The translations under genes were made by a program, and so were the position numbers. Positions 49,524 through 58,800 of a stretch of DNA of 64,000 nt are shown piece after piece. The stretch is taken from the NCBI GenBank assembly GCA_021404785.1, contig QWHH01000002.1, positions 1-64,000 of the forward strand, given 5' to 3'. Source of the stretch: Lysobacterales bacterium PRO7. Lineage in GTDB: Bacteria; Pseudomonadota; Gammaproteobacteria; Xanthomonadales; Rhodanobacteraceae. The stretch's first letter is position 1; every line of letters starts with the position of its first letter. The notes beneath the pieces are model-generated. The model searched no databases, was not told where the DNA came from, and worked only from the letters and a program-made list of their open reading frames with translations.

Positions 49524-50207
49524 CTAAGCCGCCTCGCGCAACGTGCCCTCGTGCAACTCCAGCACCCGGTCCATGCGTCGCGCCAGCGCATGGTCGTGGG
49601 TGACGAGCACCAGGCTGGTGCCGATCTCGCGATTGAGTTCGAGCATGAGATCGTAGACCTGCGCGGCGTTCTTCTGGTCGAGATTGCCTGTGGGTTCATC
49701 GGCGAGCACGCAGGCAGGGCGCGTGACCAGCGCGCGCGCCACCGCGCAACGCTGGCGTTCGCCGCCGGACAGTTCTCCCGGCTTGTGCGCGAGGCGCTTG
49801 CCGAGACCGACGCGCTGGAGCAGGTTTTCGGCGTCACGCTTGGCTTCAGCGATCGCAACGCCGCGAATCAACAACGGCATGCAGACATTTTCCAGCGCGG
49901 TGAATTCGGGTAGCAGGTGATGGAACTGATAGATGAAACCGAGCGAGCGGTTGCGCAGTTCGCCGCGTTCGCGATCCGACAACGCGGACATCGTGCGGCC
50001 ATCGACTTCCACTTCGCCGCGACTGGGCGTGTCCAGCCCGCCAAGGATGTGCAACAGCGTACTTTTACCCGAACCCGACGCACCGACGATGGCGAGCGTC
50101 TTGCCGCGTTCGAGCGTGAAATCGACGCCCGTGAGTACCTCGGTGTGCAGGTCGCCTTCGCTGTAGGTCTTGGCGATGCCGCGCGCGCGCAGGACGGCTT
50201 CGGTCAT
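49524..50207 (-). CDS. lolD: Lipoprotein-releasing system ATP-binding protein LolD
   Basis: LolD powers release of lipoproteins from the inner membrane by the LolCDE complex. The product is 227 aa (E. coli 233). Walker A is [10 protein letters not shown], signature LSGGERQR and Walker [12 protein letters not shown]. The ATG at 50207 overlaps the stop of the GNAT gene; the frame further up belongs to that gene on another phase. comEC follows with 1 bp between. Confidence 0.95.
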   Translation of the reverse strand: MTEAVLRARGIAKTYSEGDLHTEVLTGVDFTLERGKTLAIVGASGSGKSTLLHILGGLDTPSRGEVEVDGRTMSALSDRERGELRNRSLGFIYQFHHLLPEFTALENVCMPLLIRGVAIAEAKRDAENLLQRVGLGKRLAHKPGELSGGERQRCAVARALVTRPACVLADEPTGNLDQKNAAQVYDLMLELNREIGTSLVLVTHDHALARRMDRVLELHEGTLREAA

Positions 50208-50728
50208 GGCCGTGACTCCGCTGCGAAAAACGTCATGCCGATATCGTCCAGGTATTTCCCATCCGCAAGTTTCAAGCGGCGCCGGAATCGGGCTTCCTCG
50301 GCGAATCCGCACTTTTTGTATAAATGGATGGCCGCCGCATTGGTTTCGCGCACGCGCAACTCGACGCGTTCGACACTGGGATTTGCGCGCACCCAATCGA
50401 ACAAGGCATTCATCAACACAGTTCCGATACCCTGCCCCGTACGTCCGGAATGCACCACTATGGTCAGGGTGCGCACATGAGCCAGTGCGGCCTGCGGCCC
50501 GGCGAAATCGAGTACGGCGTGGCCAACGACGACGCCATCCCGCTCGGCTACGATGTAGCTGCCGATCCCGGCGTGCTCGGCGATCTTGCGTGCAAACGCG
50601 TCCTCGTGAAGTTCTTGAGGCAGCGAAACAAGGTGTCCCGGAACACGCGCCGTCTCGCGCTCGGCGGCGCACAACAACGGCGCGTCGGAAATACAGGCGC
50701 TGCGAATGGTCACGTTCGAGTTATTCAT
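50204..50728 (-). CDS. GNAT-family N-acetyltransferase
   Basis: The product is 174 aa, an acetyl-CoA-dependent N-acetyltransferase. The family core is clear: [21 protein letters not shown] is the acetyl-CoA site with the Q/RxxGxG/A pattern, and [20 protein letters not shown] is the following helix-strand. The substrate is unknown. The gene overlaps the end of lolC by 8 bp and the start of lolD by 4 bp, so it sits inside the lol operon and is translated with it. The position is odd for a general acetyltransferase. Confidence 0.9.
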   Translation of the reverse strand: MNNSNVTIRSACISDAPLLCAAERETARVPGHLVSLPQELHEDAFARKIAEHAGIGSYIVAERDGVVVGHAVLDFAGPQAALAHVRTLTIVVHSGRTGQGIGTVLMNALFDWVRANPSVERVELRVRETNAAAIHLYKKCGFAEEARFRRRLKLADGKYLDDIGMTFFAAESRP

Positions 50729-51962
50729 AGCGCAAGGCCGCCGCCGGCTGCGTGCGCGCCGCGCGCCAGGCCGGATAGATCGTCGCGAACAGGCAGAACA
50801 CGAAGGCGACGGCCGCGATCCAGCCGACGTCGCTCCAATGCATGTCGGACGGCACTTCGCTGATGTAGTAGATGTCCGGCGACAGGAATTCGACGTGGAA
50901 CACGTGCTCGATCCATTGCACGATGGCCGGCAGGTTGGTCGCCAGCAGCACGCCGCCGATGACGCCGAGCAGGATCCCGAACGCGCCCACGATCGTGCCT
51001 TGCACCATGAACACGCCCATCACGCTGCGCGGCGAAGTGCCGAGCGTGCGCAGGATCGCGATGTCGGCCTGCTTGTCCTGCACCAGCATCACCAGCGTTG
51101 ACACGAGGTTGAACGCGGCGACTGCGACGATCAGCGACAGGATGATGAACATCACCTTCTTTTCCATCGATACCGCGGCAAAGAAATTCGAGAAACCTTC
51201 GCGCCAATCCTGCACCCGATAAAACTGGCCGAGCTGGCGCGCAAGGGCATCGCCCACATCCCAGGCGCGGAACTTGTCGTCGAGCTTGAGGCGAATGCCG
51301 GTCGGACCGTCGAGCTGGAACAGATGCTCGGCGTCGGTCATGTTCATCAGCGCCATGCCGTCGTCGTATTGCTGAAAACCGACCGAAAACAATCCGACGA
51401 CGGTACAGCGCTTGAAGCGCGGCAGCGCGCCGATCGGAGTGACGCTGACCTGCGGCGTGTACACCGTGACCTTGTCGCCGGGTCGGACGCCCAACTGCAT
51501 CGCCAGTTCATCGCCGAGCACGATGCCGTAGCTGCCGGGCGCGAGGTCGTCGAGTTTTCCGGTCTTCATCTTGCGGCCGAGGTCGGAGACCTTGCCTTCC
51601 TCATCCGGCAGCACGCCGCGGATCACCGCGCCGGTCACGCGCCGGCCTTGCAGCAACGCGACTTTTTCCACATACGGTGCGGCGCCACGCACATGCGGAT
51701 TCGCATTCGCCTGTTTCACCGCGCCTTGCCAGTCATGCACGCTTTCGCCGACACCGGAAATCGTCACATCGGCGACCGCGCCGAGGATGCGTTCGGTGAG
51801 CTGCTGCTCGAATCCATTCATCACCGAGATGACCGTGATCAGCGCGGTGACGCCCACCGCGATGCCGAGCATCGACACCAGCGAGATGAACGAAATGAAA
51901 TGATTACGGCGCTTGGCGCGCGTGTAGCGCAAGCCGATGAACAATTCGAGTGGACGGAACAT
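50721..51962 (-). CDS. lolC: Lipoprotein-releasing system transmembrane protein LolC/LolE
   Basis: This permease is part of the ABC transporter that extracts lipoproteins from the inner membrane for LolA. The product is 413 aa (E. coli LolC 399, LolE 414). The N-terminal FIGLRYTRAKRRNHFISFIS is typical; one helix, a large periplasmic domain and three C-terminal helices with MGVFMVQGTIVGAFGIL follow. The true start is 51962, as the 22 earlier residues have no match. Only one such gene is here, so the complex could be a homodimer, as in bacteria with LolF. Confidence 0.93.
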   Translation of the reverse strand: MFRPLELFIGLRYTRAKRRNHFISFISLVSMLGIAVGVTALITVISVMNGFEQQLTERILGAVADVTISGVGESVHDWQGAVKQANANPHVRGAAPYVEKVALLQGRRVTGAVIRGVLPDEEGKVSDLGRKMKTGKLDDLAPGSYGIVLGDELAMQLGVRPGDKVTVYTPQVSVTPIGALPRFKRCTVVGLFSVGFQQYDDGMALMNMTDAEHLFQLDGPTGIRLKLDDKFRAWDVGDALARQLGQFYRVQDWREGFSNFFAAVSMEKKVMFIILSLIVAVAAFNLVSTLVMLVQDKQADIAILRTLGTSPRSVMGVFMVQGTIVGAFGILLGVIGGVLLATNLPAIVQWIEHVFHVEFLSPDIYYISEVPSDMHWSDVGWIAAVAFVFCLFATIYPAWRAARTQPAAALRYE

Positions 51963-52199
51963 CGTGGGTGGCTGCGCGTGAGGTGCGTAAATGAAGTTCG
52001 CGCAGAGTGCACGAGCGCTGCAATTCAAGCAAGCATCGACGACCGCGATGGCACAGCGCAGTCAGCTTGCTGAACCATTTCTAAACTCATGAGTATTGCA
52101 TCGGGAATGTTCAGGCCGCATATCGAGTCGAGCAATTAGCTTGGCATCCGTTGCCACGCGCAATCATCAACGCAAATCCAACCCCGAAGGAGCATCACC

Positions 52200-52778
52200 A
52201 TGAAAAATACCCTGATCGCATTGGCCCTGACCGCCGCCGGCCTCGTCGCTGCACCCGCCATCAGCCATGCCGCCAATGGCGACAACGGCGGCTGGTTCAT
52301 CAACGGCGGCGTCGGCCAATCGAACCTGGACAAAGGCGCCTACAACGACAACGACACCGGCTACAACGCCAACATCGGCTATCGCTGGGCGATCAATCCG
52401 AATGTCGCGCTTGGCGTCGAGGGCGGCTACACGGATCTCGGCTCGTTCGGTCCGAAGGACGCCTATACCGGATTCCCGAACGCGAAATTCAGCGGCTGGA
52501 CCGCAGGCGTGAACGGACACTTCAACGTCACCCCGCAGTGGTACATCAGCGGCCGCGCCGGATTGTTCCGCGCCGACGTGAAGGGCGCGATTGCCGGCAC
52601 CACGCCAACCGCCGTCGTTGACGACACCAGCACCAAGTACTACGCAGGGGCCGGATTCGGCTACGACTTCAGCAATAACGTCAGCATCGGCTTGAATTAC
52701 GACTACTACAAGGTCAACAAGGCCGGATTCAGCACGAATCCCGACTTGATCTCGGTCAATGCCGAGTATCGCTTTTGA
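52200..52778 (+). CDS. Outer-membrane beta-barrel protein, OmpA N-terminal-like
   Basis: The product is 192 aa. A signal peptide of 24 residues ends SHAA. The mature part alternates short aromatic strands (GWFINGGVG, YNANIGYRWAI, VALGVEGGYTDLG) and ends in a C-terminal Phe (NAEYRF), the signal for BamA-mediated assembly. This is the eight-strand barrel pattern of OmpA/OmpX-like proteins; there is no peptidoglycan-binding domain. The ribosome-binding site AAGGAG is 8 bp from the ATG. Transcription ends at a strong hairpin at 52857-52889. Role unknown, perhaps a structural surface protein. Confidence 0.88.
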   Translation: MKNTLIALALTAAGLVAAPAISHAANGDNGGWFINGGVGQSNLDKGAYNDNDTGYNANIGYRWAINPNVALGVEGGYTDLGSFGPKDAYTGFPNAKFSGWTAGVNGHFNVTPQWYISGRAGLFRADVKGAIAGTTPTAVVDDTSTKYYAGAGFGYDFSNNVSIGLNYDYYKVNKAGFSTNPDLISVNAEYRF

Positions 52779-52856
52779 ATGTAGCGTGAAACCACGAATG
52801 GTTTCGTCGTAATTTTCGTGCTCAAGGACGAGCGCAGAAAAATCGACGTTTCGGGA

Positions 52857-52889
52857 ACCGGCCGCGTCACTCTCCGCGGCCGGTTTTTT
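52857..52889 (+). terminator. Rho-independent terminator of the outer-membrane barrel gene
   Basis: A perfect 10-bp stem, ACCGGCCGCG (52857-52866) and CGCGGCCGGT (52875-52884), has an 8-nt loop and six T residues (52884-52889). The T tract runs into the stop codon of the convergent YgfX-like gene, so the two transcripts meet here. Confidence 0.9.
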
Positions 52890-53310
52890 ATGCGCGCACT
52901 TCGGCGTCAGCCAGCCGTACGCGCAGGTGTCGTCGGATATCGGTGTCGCAGGTGTCGGGACCGAGAATCAAGGCCAGCCGCTTGCTGTCACTACGGCGCA
53001 AATCCAGCACGATCCACGGGCCGCGCGCGACGCCACCGACGAGTTCGGCGGTGAATTCGCGGCCATCCGCATCGACCACGCGCCAATGCCCGCCGGGCAG
53101 CCATGCCGCACGCACGATCAGCGGTCGCCGCAATGGGCTGATTGTCCATCCCGCCCAGCCAGCCGTGGCGAGGCACAATCCGGTTTTCGCCCACACCGGC
53201 GCGCCGCTCAGGAAAATCGAAACGATGGCAAGCAGGGAAACGACGGCGATGGCAAGCGTCAGCCAGCGCGAGATCCGGTAATCAAGCGCGATCGCGGTAG
53301 CGGATTTCAT
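52888..53310 (-). CDS. YgfX-like membrane protein
   Basis: The product is 140 aa with two close N-terminal membrane helices (WLTLAIAVVSLLAIVSIFL and AKTGLCLATAGWAGWTI) and a soluble C-terminal part containing PGGHWRVVDADGREF. The layout and position, directly after sdhE with a 29-bp overlap, match YgfX/CptA of E. coli, which forms a pair with SdhE. In E. coli this pair was linked both to membrane proteins of succinate dehydrogenase and to cell-shape effects. The exact role here is not established. Confidence 0.8.
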   Translation of the reverse strand: MKSATAIALDYRISRWLTLAIAVVSLLAIVSIFLSGAPVWAKTGLCLATAGWAGWTISPLRRPLIVRAAWLPGGHWRVVDADGREFTAELVGGVARGPWIVLDLRRSDSKRLALILGPDTCDTDIRRHLRVRLADAEVRA

Positions 53311-53527
53311 CGATGATGCGCTGCCATTCGCGACGCGGCGAAACCTCGCGTCCGCTTAGCCAATCCCACAATTGCGGATCTGGCTCATCCAGCAACGTGG
53401 AAAATGCCGCTTTTTCCACATCGCCGGACAGCGGAAAACGCACGTCCAGCCACCAGCCCAGCAATTGATCCAGCTCGCGCATGCCGCGCCGGCAGCGCCA
53501 GCGCAGGCGTGCGCCATCCGCGCTCAT
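53282..53527 (-). CDS. sdhE: FAD assembly factor SdhE
   Basis: SdhE (SDHAF2 homologue) promotes covalent attachment of FAD to SdhA. The product is 81 aa with the signature RCRRGMRELDQLL near residues 10-22. The remaining helices with EKAAFSTLLDEPDPQLWDWL complete the fold. The ATG at 53527 overlaps the stop of the MAPEG gene; a start 13 codons earlier has no match. It is encoded together with its client SdhA, five genes upstream. Confidence 0.93.
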   Translation of the reverse strand: MSADGARLRWRCRRGMRELDQLLGWWLDVRFPLSGDVEKAAFSTLLDEPDPQLWDWLSGREVSPRREWQRIIDEIRYRDRA

Positions 53528-53943
53528 CGCATCAGGCCGAAAGCCAATACCGCCCACAGCAGCCACAGCACGACGCCGCCAAGAAAATAGGCATAGAAGC
53601 GGTGATACACCTTATTGTAGCTGCAATGGATCGTGCTGTGCGTGATGCGCAGCGCAACGAATATCCAGGCCAGCGCCAATGTCGCGGTCGTGACCTGCGC
53701 GGTCTGCACGGCAAGGACAAGCGCCAAGTAAAACAGCACGGGCAGTTCGAACAGGTTGCGGAAATTGTCGGCAGCGCGCGTGTCCTTCAGGCGCTCGGCC
53801 ATCTGCGCCGACAGGGCGACCGCTTGCGGATGGACGCGCTCGCGTTTCATCTCGCCGACGCGCATGAAATACATGCGCAGCCAGACCACGAAGGTCAACG
53901 CCGCCATTGCGACAGCCGGCCACCACATCAGGCGCGTGTCCAT
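53524..53943 (-). CDS. MAPEG family membrane protein
   Basis: The product is 139 aa with four predicted helices and the MAPEG signature AADNFRNLFELPVLFYLALV near residues 58-77. The family includes microsomal glutathione transferases, but a bacterial role is not fixed. The ATG at 53943 is preceded by AAGGGGAC at 8 bp; a GTG at 53949 is too close to that site. It is co-transcribed between sdhB and sdhE, and it has no obvious link to succinate oxidation. Confidence 0.88.
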   Translation of the reverse strand: MDTRLMWWPAVAMAALTFVVWLRMYFMRVGEMKRERVHPQAVALSAQMAERLKDTRAADNFRNLFELPVLFYLALVLAVQTAQVTTATLALAWIFVALRITHSTIHCSYNKVYHRFYAYFLGGVVLWLLWAVLAFGLMR

Positions 53944-53945
53944 GT

Positions 53946-54734
53946 TCACGTCCCCTTGCGTTCGACCATGAGCTTCTTGATTTCACCGATCGCCTTGGCC
54001 GGATTGAGCCCCTTCGGACAGGTGTTCGTGCAATTCATGATGGTGTGGCAGCGATACAGCTTGAACGGATCTTCCAGTTCATCCAGGCGCGCGCCGGTGT
54101 CCTCGTCACGCGAATCAGCGATCCAGCGATAGGCTTGCAGGAGGATCGCGGGACCCAGGTATTTGTCGGAATTCCACCAGTAACTGGGACACGCTGTTGA
54201 GCAGCACGCACACAGGATGCACTCGTACAAGCCGTCGAGCTTCTTGCGGTCCTCGACCGATTGCAGGCGTTCGGAATCCGGAGGCGGCGCGCTTTGGGTG
54301 CGAATCCACGGCTTGATCGAAGCGTGCTGCGCATAAAAATGCGTCATGTCCGGCACCAGGTCCTTGACCACCGGCATGTGCGGCAACGGATAGATCTTGA
54401 CGTCGCCCGCGTCGCAATCTTCGATCGCCTTGGTGCAGGCCAGCGTGTTGCCACCATCGATGTTCATCGCGCACGAACCGCAGATGCCTTCGCGGCAGGA
54501 ACGCCGGAACGTGAGCGTGGAGTCGATCTCGTTCTTGATCTTGATCAGCGCGTCCAGAACCATCGGCCCGCAGGCGGCAAGATCAACCTCGTACTCGTCG
54601 ACGCGCGGATTTTCCGCATCATCCGGATTCCAGCGGTAAATGCGAAACGTACGCACGTTTTTCGCGCCCGTCTTGGCCGGAAATTTTTTTCCTTTCCGGA
54701 CTTTGGAATTCTTAGGCAGTGTGAATTCGGCCAT
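53946..54734 (-). CDS. sdhB: Succinate dehydrogenase iron-sulfur subunit SdhB
   Basis: SdhB passes electrons from SdhA to the membrane anchor through three iron-sulfur clusters. The product is 262 aa (E. coli 238), with a lysine-rich N-terminal extension. The 2Fe-2S motif reads [10 protein letters not shown], the 4Fe-4[16 protein letters not shown] and the 3Fe-4[18 protein letters not shown]. It starts 9 bp after the DUF962 gene, with a good ribosome-binding site. Confidence 0.96.
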   Translation of the reverse strand: MAEFTLPKNSKVRKGKKFPAKTGAKNVRTFRIYRWNPDDAENPRVDEYEVDLAACGPMVLDALIKIKNEIDSTLTFRRSCREGICGSCAMNIDGGNTLACTKAIEDCDAGDVKIYPLPHMPVVKDLVPDMTHFYAQHASIKPWIRTQSAPPPDSERLQSVEDRKKLDGLYECILCACCSTACPSYWWNSDKYLGPAILLQAYRWIADSRDEDTGARLDELEDPFKLYRCHTIMNCTNTCPKGLNPAKAIGEIKKLMVERKGT

Positions 54735-54743
54735 GACCTGTCC

Positions 54744-55109
54744 TCAATTGCTCGGTTTGGCGAGATTTCTCGCCCATTGACCACTCAATACGAAACGCGG
54801 AAACGTGATGAACTGCTCGGCGAAGATGCGCGCGACAAAATCGCCCGGGCCGTCGAAAGGAACGGGTGCCTCGCGCTCGCGCTTGTGTCCAACTGCCTGA
54901 ACGGCAAACGCGACAGCACTCACCAGGATCGCGAGTAGCGCGCCAAGCCATTGCGCGCGCAACAACATGGTGAGGAATGCCAGAATTCCCGCGATGAATA
55001 CCGGTACGGCAACAAAGTGAATCAACAGATTCGTCCGGTCACTATGGTTGCGCGCATAGCCGCGCCACTGCCAATTCAGCAATCCGCCCTCGCGCGCGAG
55101 TTCGGTCAT
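54744..55109 (-). CDS. DUF962 (Mpo1-like) membrane protein
   Basis: The product is 121 aa. It has the family pattern YARNHSDRTNLLIHF with a following membrane helix and the C-terminal AVGHKREREAPVPF, where the His pairs may bind iron. The yeast relative Mpo1 is an alpha-oxygenase acting on 2-hydroxy fatty acids. It lies between sdhA (1-bp gap) and sdhB. Its link to succinate dehydrogenase is not known. Confidence 0.85.
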   Translation of the reverse strand: MTELAREGGLLNWQWRGYARNHSDRTNLLIHFVAVPVFIAGILAFLTMLLRAQWLGALLAILVSAVAFAVQAVGHKREREAPVPFDGPGDFVARIFAEQFITFPRFVLSGQWARNLAKPSN

Positions 55110-55110
55110 T

Positions 55111-56898
55111 TCAATACACCCGCGCCTTCGGCGGCACGGATGCCACTTCGTTTGTCATCGGCTGCATGTGCACAGGACGGTAGTCGAATGTCGCCTTGCC
55201 CTTGGCATCGACGCTGACCAGCGTGTGCTTCATCCAGTTCGCATCGTCGCGATTGGGGAAATCCTCGCGCGCGTGCGCGCCACGGCTTTCGTGGCGCTGC
55301 TCGGCCGAATACATCGTCGCCACGGCCTGCCCGAGCAGATTGTGCAGTTCCAGCGATTCGACCAGATCGGAGTTCCACACCAGTGAGCGATCAGTGACCT
55401 TCACGTCCGCGAACGCATCGAACGCGGCGGATATGTTGACGCAGCCCTGCTTGAGCGTTTCGCCGGTGCGGAACACGGCGGCATCCTGCTGCATCACGCG
55501 TTGCATCTTCACGCGCAGATCGGCGGTTGGCGTCGAACCTTTTGCGTAACGCACCTTGTCGAAGTGTGCCAACGCGGCATCGCAGGCCGAAGCCGGAAGA
55601 TCCTTGTGCGGTGCGCCGGGCTTGAGGGTCTCGCCGCAACGGTGCGCGGCGGCGCGTCCGAAAATAACGAGATCGAGCAACGAATTGGAGCCGAGACGGT
55701 TGCCCCCGTGCACGGAAACGCACGCCGCCTCGCCGATGGCGAACAACCCCGGCACCACGGCGTCGTTGTCGGCGCCGCGCTTCTGCACCACTTCGCCGTG
55801 GTAATTCGTCGGGATGCCGCCCATGTTGTAGTGCACGGTCGGCGACACCGGGATCGGCTGCTTGGCAACGTCCACGCCGGCAAAAATGCGCGCGGTCTCG
55901 GCGATGCCGGGCAGGCGTTCGTGGATGACTTCGGGGCCGAGGTGCATCAGGTTCAGGTAGGCGTGATCCTTGTGCTCGCCGACGCCGCGGCCTTCGCGCA
56001 CTTCCATCGTGATCGCGCGGCTGACCACGTCGCGCGATGCCAGGTCCTTGGCATTCGGTGCGTAGCGCTCCATGAAGCGCTCACCCTTGGAATTGGTCAG
56101 GTATCCACCCTCGCCGCGCACGCCCTCGGTGATCAGGCAGCCTGCGCCGTAAATGCCGGTTGGATGGAACTGCACGAATTCCATGTCCTCGAGCGCGAGT
56201 CCGGCGCGCAGCGCCATGCCGCCGCCGTCGCCGGTGCAGGTGTGTGCGCTGGTTGCCGTGAAATACGCGCGTCCATAGCCGCCGGTGGCGAGCACCACCG
56301 CATGCGCGCGGAACAGGTGCAATTCGCCTTCGTTCATGTCCAGCGCGAGCACGCCACGGCAGGCGCCGTCGCTATCGAAAATCAGGTCAAGTGCGAAGTA
56401 TTCGATGTAGAAACGCGCATCGTGCTTGAGCGATTGCTGGTACAGCGTGTGCAACATCGCGTGGCCGGTGCGGTCGGCCGCGGCGCAGGTGCGCTGCGCG
56501 GTGCCTTTGCCATAGTTCGTGGTCATGCCACCGAACGGACGCTGGTAAATCTTGCCGGCTTCGGTGCGCGAGAACGGCACCCCGTAGTGCTCAAGTTCGA
56601 TCACCGCGGCCGGCGCGTTCTTGCACATGTATTCGATCGCGTCCTGGTCGCCGAGCCAGTCGCCGCCCTTGACCGTGTCGTAGAAGTGGAAACGCCAGTC
56701 GTCCTCGCCCATGTTGCCGAGTGCCGCGGCGATGCCGCCTTGCGCGGCGACCGTGTGCGAGCGCGTCGGGAAAACCTTGGTGATGCACGCGGTGTTCAGT
56801 CCCTGCTCGGCCATGCCGAAGGTGGCGCGCAGGCCGGAGCCGCCTGCGCCGACCACGACGACGTCGTATTTGTGCTCGTGGATCTTGTAGCTTTCCAT
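55111..56898 (-). CDS. sdhA: Succinate dehydrogenase flavoprotein subunit SdhA
   Basis: SdhA oxidises succinate to fumarate with FAD. The product is 595 aa (E. coli 588). The N-terminal dinucleotide-binding motif is [15 protein letters not shown] attachment is at His48 in [40 protein letters not shown] and [11 protein letters not shown] complete the active site. The final residues end SVPPKARVY. Confidence 0.97.
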   Translation of the reverse strand: MESYKIHEHKYDVVVVGAGGSGLRATFGMAEQGLNTACITKVFPTRSHTVAAQGGIAAALGNMGEDDWRFHFYDTVKGGDWLGDQDAIEYMCKNAPAAVIELEHYGVPFSRTEAGKIYQRPFGGMTTNYGKGTAQRTCAAADRTGHAMLHTLYQQSLKHDARFYIEYFALDLIFDSDGACRGVLALDMNEGELHLFRAHAVVLATGGYGRAYFTATSAHTCTGDGGGMALRAGLALEDMEFVQFHPTGIYGAGCLITEGVRGEGGYLTNSKGERFMERYAPNAKDLASRDVVSRAITMEVREGRGVGEHKDHAYLNLMHLGPEVIHERLPGIAETARIFAGVDVAKQPIPVSPTVHYNMGGIPTNYHGEVVQKRGADNDAVVPGLFAIGEAACVSVHGGNRLGSNSLLDLVIFGRAAAHRCGETLKPGAPHKDLPASACDAALAHFDKVRYAKGSTPTADLRVKMQRVMQQDAAVFRTGETLKQGCVNISAAFDAFADVKVTDRSLVWNSDLVESLELHNLLGQAVATMYSAEQRHESRGAHAREDFPNRDDANWMKHTLVSVDAKGKATFDYRPVHMQPMTNEVASVPPKARVY

Positions 56899-56932
56899 GG
56901 CTTAATCTCTGCTTGTCTCAATGCAGGCTTGT

Positions 56933-57343
56933 CTAATGCAGGGCGATGCGGACGATCGCGAACAGGCACGCCACCGCGGCGAGAAACGCACCGAAGCGCA
57001 CCAGAATCTGCAACGTGATTTCCTGCCAGCGCGTATGCACGTAATCCTCGATGACCACCTGCAGGCCGAGCGCACCGTGCCAGAACAGGCTCACGACCAG
57101 CGCGACCAGCAACACCGCATGGACAGGTTCGGCGATTGCGGCGCGCACGGCGGCGTAGTCTGCATGCACCAGGCCTGCGCACAGCCACAGGAACCACAGA
57201 CTCAACGGCGCCAGCGCGACCGCGGTCAGGCGTTGCAGCCACCAGTGGCGGACGCCGGACTGTGCCGAGCCGAGTCCGCGCGCATATTTCATCGGGTTGC
57301 GCAATTGGCCGCGCACGTCATCGGTGCCCACGCGAACATTCAT
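56933..57343 (-). CDS. sdhD: Succinate dehydrogenase membrane anchor SdhD
   Basis: SdhD, with SdhC, anchors the complex and binds heme b and ubiquinone. The product is 136 aa: three helices, with RHWWLQRLTAVALAPLS before the first and a WHGALGLQVVIEDYVH motif between the second and third, which contains the heme His. The ATG at 57343 overlaps the sdhC stop (ATGA); the frame further up reads through sdhC in another phase. Confidence 0.92.
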   Translation of the reverse strand: MNVRVGTDDVRGQLRNPMKYARGLGSAQSGVRHWWLQRLTAVALAPLSLWFLWLCAGLVHADYAAVRAAIAEPVHAVLLVALVVSLFWHGALGLQVVIEDYVHTRWQEITLQILVRFGAFLAAVACLFAIVRIALH

Positions 57344-57765
57344 GCTGCACCTCCGCTCGCGCGAGCAAAGAGTGTGATCCAGACCAGCGCCGTCAGCACG
57401 AGGCTGGCCGCGATCACGATCCAGCCGGTGGCGAAATAACTCGGCGTGTGCGAGTGGTCGCGCTGGGCCGCGTCGTAGCCCATGCCGGTGTCGCGGAACA
57501 GGTGCTGGATGCCGTTGCACAGATGGAACAGCAACGCCCATGACCACCCAATCTGCAGCACAAAGCCGAGTCCGCTCGCACAAAACGCGGAGAAGATGCC
57601 CCACGCATCGGCACCCGTCGCAACGGCGATCAACCCCCAGGCCAGCAATAAGGCACCCAGACACAGGAACAATCCGGTCAGGCGATGCAATACCGACTGC
57701 CACATGTTCACGCGCCAGCGGTAGATCTCCAGATGCGGGGATATCGGTCGTGCGATTGGGCTCAT
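57340..57765 (-). CDS. sdhC: Succinate dehydrogenase cytochrome b556 subunit SdhC
   Basis: The product is 141 aa. The SdhC signature RPISPHLEIYRW is at the start, followed by SVLHRLTGLFLCLG (helix 1) and a LLFHLCNGIQHLFRDTG motif with the heme-ligand His. Three membrane helices are predicted. The ATG at 57765 lies 10 bp after the DUF1674 stop. Confidence 0.95.
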   Translation of the reverse strand: MSPIARPISPHLEIYRWRVNMWQSVLHRLTGLFLCLGALLLAWGLIAVATGADAWGIFSAFCASGLGFVLQIGWSWALLFHLCNGIQHLFRDTGMGYDAAQRDHSHTPSYFATGWIVIAASLVLTALVWITLFARASGGAA

Positions 57766-57775
57766 GGCGTTCGTC

Positions 57776-57940
57776 CTAGAAGTCGATGCAGCGGCCATTC
57801 TTTTCCCAGTCGCCGTAACGCGTTGGCTCCGGGCCATCGCGGCCGCCGATTTCCGCCGGGCGTTCGGGCACGGGCATAGGCTTAGCCGGGCCTTGTGCAG
57901 GCGTCGCGGCGGCGGGCGGATCGGGTTGCGGTTCGGTCAT
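57776..57940 (-). CDS. DUF1674 succinate dehydrogenase assembly factor (SDHAF4-like)
   Basis: The product is 54 aa, from an ATG at 57940 with AGGACGACA before it. After a Pro/Ala-rich start comes the DUF1674 core EIGGRDGPEPTRYGDWEKNG, ending RCIDF. In eukaryotes SDHAF4 binds the FAD-loaded flavoprotein before it joins the complex. It leads the sdh operon, so a role in SdhA maturation is likely; this is inferred from family and position. Confidence 0.9.
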   Translation of the reverse strand: MTEPQPDPPAAATPAQGPAKPMPVPERPAEIGGRDGPEPTRYGDWEKNGRCIDF

Positions 57941-58029
57941 TGTCGTCCTGTTGCTGTGTTCGCGCGACTTGATCGGCCAATGCCGCGCCTCTACATTGAC
58001 GCTTGCAAGTATAACGCTCCACGCCACCG

Positions 58030-58716
58030 ATGATTAGCCTGCCCGCGCAAGTGTTTGAAATATCCGGAGCCGACGCCGCCGCGTTCGCGCATGCGCAATT
58101 CAGCAGCGACGTGCTCGCATTGCCGCACGGACAATGGCAATGGAGCGCATGGCTGTCGCCGCAAGGACGCGTGCGCGCGTTCTTTGCGCTGTCGCGCCGC
58201 GCTGCCGACAGCATCGCCTTGACCCTTCGCGGCGGCGACGCGGAGTCGTTGCGCGCCGAGCTGTCGCGCTTCGTTTTTCGCGCAAAGGTGCAGTTGCGCG
58301 CCACGACTGGCCCCGCGGCGCAGACATCGAAGTTGGACGACATCCGCGCCGGCATACCCGAAATCGGCGCCGAATTGCGCGACCAACTGCTCCCGCAATG
58401 GATCGGCCTCGATCGTTTTGGCGCGGTCAGCGTGAACAAGGGTTGTTATCCGGGCCAGGAGATCATGGCACGCCTGCACTTCAAGGGCGGCAACAAGCGC
58501 TCGCTGTATCGGATCGGCTCCGACGTCCCGCTTCCGACAGGAGCCACGCTGCGCGATGTGCGAACCGGCGAGGAAGCCGGATGCGTCCTGCAGTGCGCGC
58601 GCGCCGGCTCCGATCGCCACGAGGCACTTGCCAGCCTGATCGACGCAAAGGCCGAATCGATCCTGCGCGCCGACCCGGAATCCGGCGCAATCCAACAGAT
58701 CGAACATTTCGGCTGA
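58030..58716 (+). CDS. ygfZ: YgfZ/GcvT-domain folate-binding iron-sulfur maintenance protein
   Basis: YgfZ is a folate-dependent protein that maintains a subset of iron-sulfur enzymes. The product is 228 aa, short compared with E. coli (326 aa). The signature KGCYPGQE lies at residues 137-144, with Cys139. The N-terminal AFAHAQFSSDVLALPHG is the folate-domain start. It diverges from the sdh operon over an 89-bp gap; in E. coli ygfZ is also divergent from sdhE-ygfX. Confidence 0.9.
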   Translation: MISLPAQVFEISGADAAAFAHAQFSSDVLALPHGQWQWSAWLSPQGRVRAFFALSRRAADSIALTLRGGDAESLRAELSRFVFRAKVQLRATTGPAAQTSKLDDIRAGIPEIGAELRDQLLPQWIGLDRFGAVSVNKGCYPGQEIMARLHFKGGNKRSLYRIGSDVPLPTGATLRDVRTGEEAGCVLQCARAGSDRHEALASLIDAKAESILRADPESGAIQQIEHFG

Positions 58717-58800
58717 GCCGCGTCCTATTGCGCTGCGTATCGTTTTTGCCGGGCATTCGTGTTAAGACACGCCAACGCAGACATCGAGAAAGGGGCGATC

